Shown here one piece after another: positions 33,131 to 35,252 of a DNA stretch of 35,252 nt. Below the pieces are notes generated by a model. The model made no database searches. It was not told where the DNA came from and worked only from the letters and a program-made list of their open reading frames with translations. Position 1 is the first letter of the stretch. Each line of letters begins with the position of its first letter. Source of the stretch: Flavobacteriaceae bacterium (GTDB lineage: Bacteria > Bacteroidota > Bacteroidia > Flavobacteriales > Weeksellaceae); contig JAUMXI010000017.1 in assembly GCA_030529185.1 (NCBI GenBank), positions 1 through 35,252 on the forward strand. The letters run 5' to 3'. The position numbers and the translations under genes are program-made.

Positions 33131-33158
33131 AAACCTCAACTAAAATTAGTTAAGGTTT
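33131..33158 (-). terminator. Terminator of the padR-pspC unit
   Basis: Arms 33131-33141 and 33148-33158 form an 11-bp stem with a 6-nt loop; one C/A mismatch becomes a G-U pair in minus-strand RNA. A T-rich tract follows on the minus strand. It begins about 10 bases after the stop of the PspC-domain gene. Confidence 0.75.
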
Positions 33159-33167
33159 CGTTTTAGA

Positions 33168-34691
33168 CTATTGTCTTTTTATAGTGATGGTATCATTTGG
33201 TGTTTCTATTCTGATATTACTGCCTTTCTGAAACGGAAAATCATCATCGTCAATTTCTATCATATCGTCCCAGTCATCATCGCCATCAATATCTAATCCG
33301 CCTTGGCTCAAATCTACCACTTGCATATTTTGAGGAACAGCCAACTCGTAGCTTACATCGTAATCCCTCAATCTCTGTTCGTAGGAATAACCGATGTAAT
33401 TTGGGAATAAAATTCTCCCTTCTTTTACCTCTACGGGAACGCTCAATCTTATTGGCAGATTGTAGCCTTCTGCTTTTTTCTTCACGATAAGATAAGGTGC
33501 TTCTATTCCGTATTTTCTCGTGATATAAACATCTGGGCGGTCTCTTTCAAAAACGCGTTTCTTGTCTGAAAATTTATCATCATATGCCTTAAAATTTTGC
33601 GGAATAATTACTCGCTTCACATCTAATTCCAATTTATTTTGAGGAGCAACCAAAGCAATATTTTCTTCTTCTCGGTTAGTTCCCGTATAGATATTATCTA
33701 ACCAAGTCATCTGTATTGAAAAGTAGATAACCAACCCAATAAAAAGAGCAATAAACAATCCTGATACTATTCCGAACCCTCTGATTCTAATATTAGGAGA
33801 TAAAAACTTCACTCCAATTCCTGCAAATAAGATAGCAATAGCTAATAAAATAGTGGCTACCATTCCTGAAAGGACATACTTCATTTCTCTATTTTCAAAG
33901 AAGAAATCAATATCCTGAAATTCAGCCAAGCCTATACTTCCTGATATTCCTAATACAGCATATATCATTCCTATGACAATTTTAAGAGAGAAAATAATAA
34001 ATATCACCCCTAAAATAGTTCTAACCATTTTCCAAATTTTACCTCCTGCTTCTACGATTGCAGGTTTATTTTCCTCGTAAAATTCGCCAATTTTTCTACC
34101 AGATTCACTCGCAAAACGAACGGATTCTTCCTTTAAATTATCAAAATCAATAGGTTTTCCTTTCATTTTTAAGAAATCTGATGCTGTTTCTGCCTTTGGT
34201 ATCACTACCCACAGCAAAGCATAAAACACCAATACTGGAACAACAGCGAAAATAAATAAGGAAACCACCCAAATCACCCTCATAATTGCTACATCAATCC
34301 CAATATAATGGGCTAAACCAGAGCAAACCCCTGCGATTTTTCTATTCTGTGGGTCGCGAAATAATTGCTTCTGCTGGGCATTTGTTTTGTGCTTCTTTTG
34401 AGATTTTGTTTTCTCCGAATAATAAGTTTCTTCCTGCTCCTCTATGGTTTCAGGAGTACCAATTTGCTCTATCACTCGTTCTACATCATCACTACTCACC
34501 ACCTCTCTTTTGCCTAAAAGTCCGTTAAAAATCTCTGCTATTCTGATTTCTATATCATACATTACTTCTTCTACCTCGTCCTCTGCTAAAGACTTACGAA
34601 GTGCGTTGAGATAATCATTTAGTTTAATATAAGCATGTTCCTCTATCATAAAGGAAAAAACCGCTAGTGCTATGGATACTGTTTTGTTCAT
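33168..34691 (-). CDS. PspC-domain membrane protein
   Basis: The 507-aa protein has an N-terminal cytosolic part (residues 1-105) with a helical region, LNDYLNALRKSLAEDEVEEV, then a PspC domain (about 110-168: LFRDPQNRKIAGVCSGLAHY and the helix pair up to LLWVVIPKA). Further membrane helices are near residues 225-250, 275-297 and 307-326. The C-terminal 180 residues are soluble and contain many beta-strand-like segments, ending in a very acidic stretch (DIDGDDDWDDMIEIDDDDF). PspC proteins act in envelope-stress responses. The ATG overlaps the padR stop in ATGA, so expression is coupled to the PadR regulator. Its exact role is unknown. Confidence 0.88.
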   Translation of the reverse strand: MNKTVSIALAVFSFMIEEHAYIKLNDYLNALRKSLAEDEVEEVMYDIEIRIAEIFNGLLGKREVVSSDDVERVIEQIGTPETIEEQEETYYSEKTKSQKKHKTNAQQKQLFRDPQNRKIAGVCSGLAHYIGIDVAIMRVIWVVSLFIFAVVPVLVFYALLWVVIPKAETASDFLKMKGKPIDFDNLKEESVRFASESGRKIGEFYEENKPAIVEAGGKIWKMVRTILGVIFIIFSLKIVIGMIYAVLGISGSIGLAEFQDIDFFFENREMKYVLSGMVATILLAIAILFAGIGVKFLSPNIRIRGFGIVSGLFIALFIGLVIYFSIQMTWLDNIYTGTNREEENIALVAPQNKLELDVKRVIIPQNFKAYDDKFSDKKRVFERDRPDVYITRKYGIEAPYLIVKKKAEGYNLPIRLSVPVEVKEGRILFPNYIGYSYEQRLRDYDVSYELAVPQNMQVVDLSQGGLDIDGDDDWDDMIEIDDDDFPFQKGSNIRIETPNDTITIKRQ

Positions 34692-35026
34692 TTTAATAGT
34701 CTTTTGTTGATAATTTGATTCACTGCTTCAGTTAATTCACCCCAAGTTTTTTCTAATTCTGCTAAAAACTCTCGCCCCTTGTCCGTGATTTGATAATACT
34801 TTCTCGGTGGCCCCCCAGAAGATTCTTCCCAACGATAAGAAAGAATTTCTGCGTTTTTCAATCTCGTTAAAAGTGGATAAAGCGTTCCTTCTACAACATC
34901 TAATTTTCCGTCCTTCAACGCACTGATTAAATCAGATACATACATTTCTTTTCGGCTAATTAAACTCAGAATACAGAACTCCAAAATCCCTTTTCTCATC
35001 TGTGCTTTGGTATTTTCTATGTTCAT
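34688..35026 (-). CDS. PadR-family transcriptional regulator
   Basis: The 112-aa protein is a winged-helix regulator of the PadR family: MRKGILEFCILSLISRKEMY leads into the first helices, and VVEGTLYPLLTRLKNAEILS followed by SGGPPRKYYQITDKGREFL form the recognition helix and wing. Short PadR proteins of this size (subfamily 2) usually repress their own operon and release DNA on binding a ligand or under stress. The stop overlaps the start of the PspC-domain gene by 4 bases, a common PadR-PspC pairing in Bacteroidota. A TATATTTG promoter and a nearby inverted repeat lie upstream. Confidence 0.92.
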   Translation of the reverse strand: MNIENTKAQMRKGILEFCILSLISRKEMYVSDLISALKDGKLDVVEGTLYPLLTRLKNAEILSYRWEESSGGPPRKYYQITDKGREFLAELEKTWGELTEAVNQIINKRLLK

Positions 35027-35078
35027 TTTGTTAAAAATTTTAATCTAATTCTACTACTCGTTTTCTATTTTCACACTG

Positions 35079-35086
35079 CAAATATA
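35079..35086 (-). promoter_or_regulatory. -7 promoter element of the padR-pspC unit
   Basis: The minus strand reads TATATTTG, 52 nt before the padR ATG. A longer leader than usual in this window. Confidence 0.55.
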
Positions 35087-35098
35087 CAAAATAAAAAT

Positions 35099-35120
35099 TA
35101 CTATGCAATACAAAGTAGTA
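35099..35120. promoter_or_regulatory. Inverted repeat upstream of padR, possible operator
   Basis: TACTA (35099-35103) and TAGTA (35116-35120) form a short inverted repeat 12 nt before the -7 element on the minus strand, where a repressor would block RNA polymerase. The arms are only 5 bases and the region is AT-rich, so this is a suggestion. Confidence 0.3.
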
Positions 35121-35139
35121 TTTTGTTAAAATTTTTAAT

Positions 35140-35165
35140 AAAAAAGATGAGCCTAGAAACCCATC
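35140..35165 (-). terminator. Possible terminator of an off-window minus-strand gene
   Basis: Six-base arms 35146-35151 and 35160-35165 with an 8-nt loop; a C/A mismatch on the plus strand is G-U on the minus strand, and six Ts follow on the minus strand. The stem is shorter than the other terminators here. Confidence 0.4.
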
Positions 35166-35187
35166 AAATTTAATTAATCTTTATGTT

Positions 35188-35212
35188 AATTTTAATTTTA
35201 ATTTTAATTTAA
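35188..35212. repeat. AATTTT hexanucleotide tandem repeat
   Basis: The unit AATTTT is repeated about four times without a break (35188-35212). It lies between padR and the presumed end of the upstream gene. Such simple repeats can change length by slippage, but this one is not within a recognised promoter of a gene in the window. Confidence 0.7.
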
Positions 35213-35252
35213 TATTTATAAACTTTTCTAATTACTTTAAATACCATTTCAT
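35209..35252 (-). CDS. Possible 3' end of a gene continuing past the window edge
   Basis: On the minus strand one frame is open from the window edge for 13 codons (E-M-V-F-K-V-I-R-K-V-Y-K-Y) to a TAA at 35211-35209. The hairpin at 35140-35165 would be its terminator. The segment is too short for recognition; the other two frames stop sooner. Treat as tentative. Confidence 0.25.
   Translation of the reverse strand, partial: EMVFKVIRKVYKY

Noticed and set aside
1-35252. CRISPR arrays, insertion sequences, prophage, tRNA or rRNA genes
   Set aside because: No regularly spaced repeats, transposase or integrase motifs, or RNA-gene signatures were seen on either strand.

Overview
The window is about 35 kb of AT-rich chromosome from a member of the Bacteroidota, most likely class Flavobacteriia and probably near the Chryseobacterium/Riemerella/Bergeyella group (Weeksellaceae). 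Four things point there. Promoters match the Bacteroidota -7 element TAnnTTTG. Most start codons lack a Shine-Dalgarno sequence and follow A/T-rich leaders. Small families typical of these bacteria are present (the DUF3098-like protein beside ftsX, and UshA split into two genes). A protein-glutaminase resembles the enzyme known from Chryseobacterium. The genus is inferred from gene content. The window is almost entirely housekeeping genes on both strands; I saw no insertion sequence, prophage, CRISPR array, tRNA or rRNA.

Layout. 1-4.1 kb (minus): dnaK and a long-chain acyl-CoA synthetase. 4.1-8.1 kb (minus): a class I ribonucleotide reductase operon, nrdB - protein-glutaminase - 88-aa unknown - nrdA; the two middle genes are the most unusual content of the window. 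8.3-13.4 kb (minus): ATP synthase genes atpB-E-F-H-A-G under their own promoter, without atpD or atpC. 13.4-16.6 kb (minus): the two halves of a UshA-like 5'-nucleotidase, recO, an Hsp15-like S4 protein and a small membrane protein. 16.7-20.5 kb: dapA (plus), a CBS-domain protein (minus), then a DegT-family sugar aminotransferase and galE (plus). 20.5-23.3 kb (minus): ftsX, the DUF3098-like gene, uppP and truB. 23.4-25.5 kb (plus): rsmA and mgtE. 25.6-26.9 kb (minus): an acetyl-CoA hydrolase/transferase family protein. 27.0-29.8 kb (plus): purD and guaA. 29.8-33.1 kb (minus): a PlsC-like acyltransferase, a menI-like hotdog thioesterase, a menF-like isochorismate synthase and a cation/proton antiporter. 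33.2-35.0 kb (minus): a PadR regulator overlapping a PspC-domain membrane protein, then an AT-rich region holding a hexanucleotide repeat and perhaps the 3' end of a gene that continues beyond the window.

Regulatory structure is easy to read here. Many transcription units begin with a TAnnTTTG element about 15-50 nt before the ATG and end in a hairpin followed by T. Several hairpins carry C/A mismatches on the plus strand that become G-U pairs in minus-strand RNA, which shows the strand they serve. In four genes an upstream in-frame TTG that lengthens the reading frame is actually part of the promoter element or a close variant of it, so I moved the start downstream. The atp operon has two strong hairpins without a T tail, directly after atpE and atpA, whose products are needed in several copies per complex. 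No gene-free stretch exceeds 300 bases; the largest (8036-8334, 299 bases) holds the nrd promoter and the atpG terminator.
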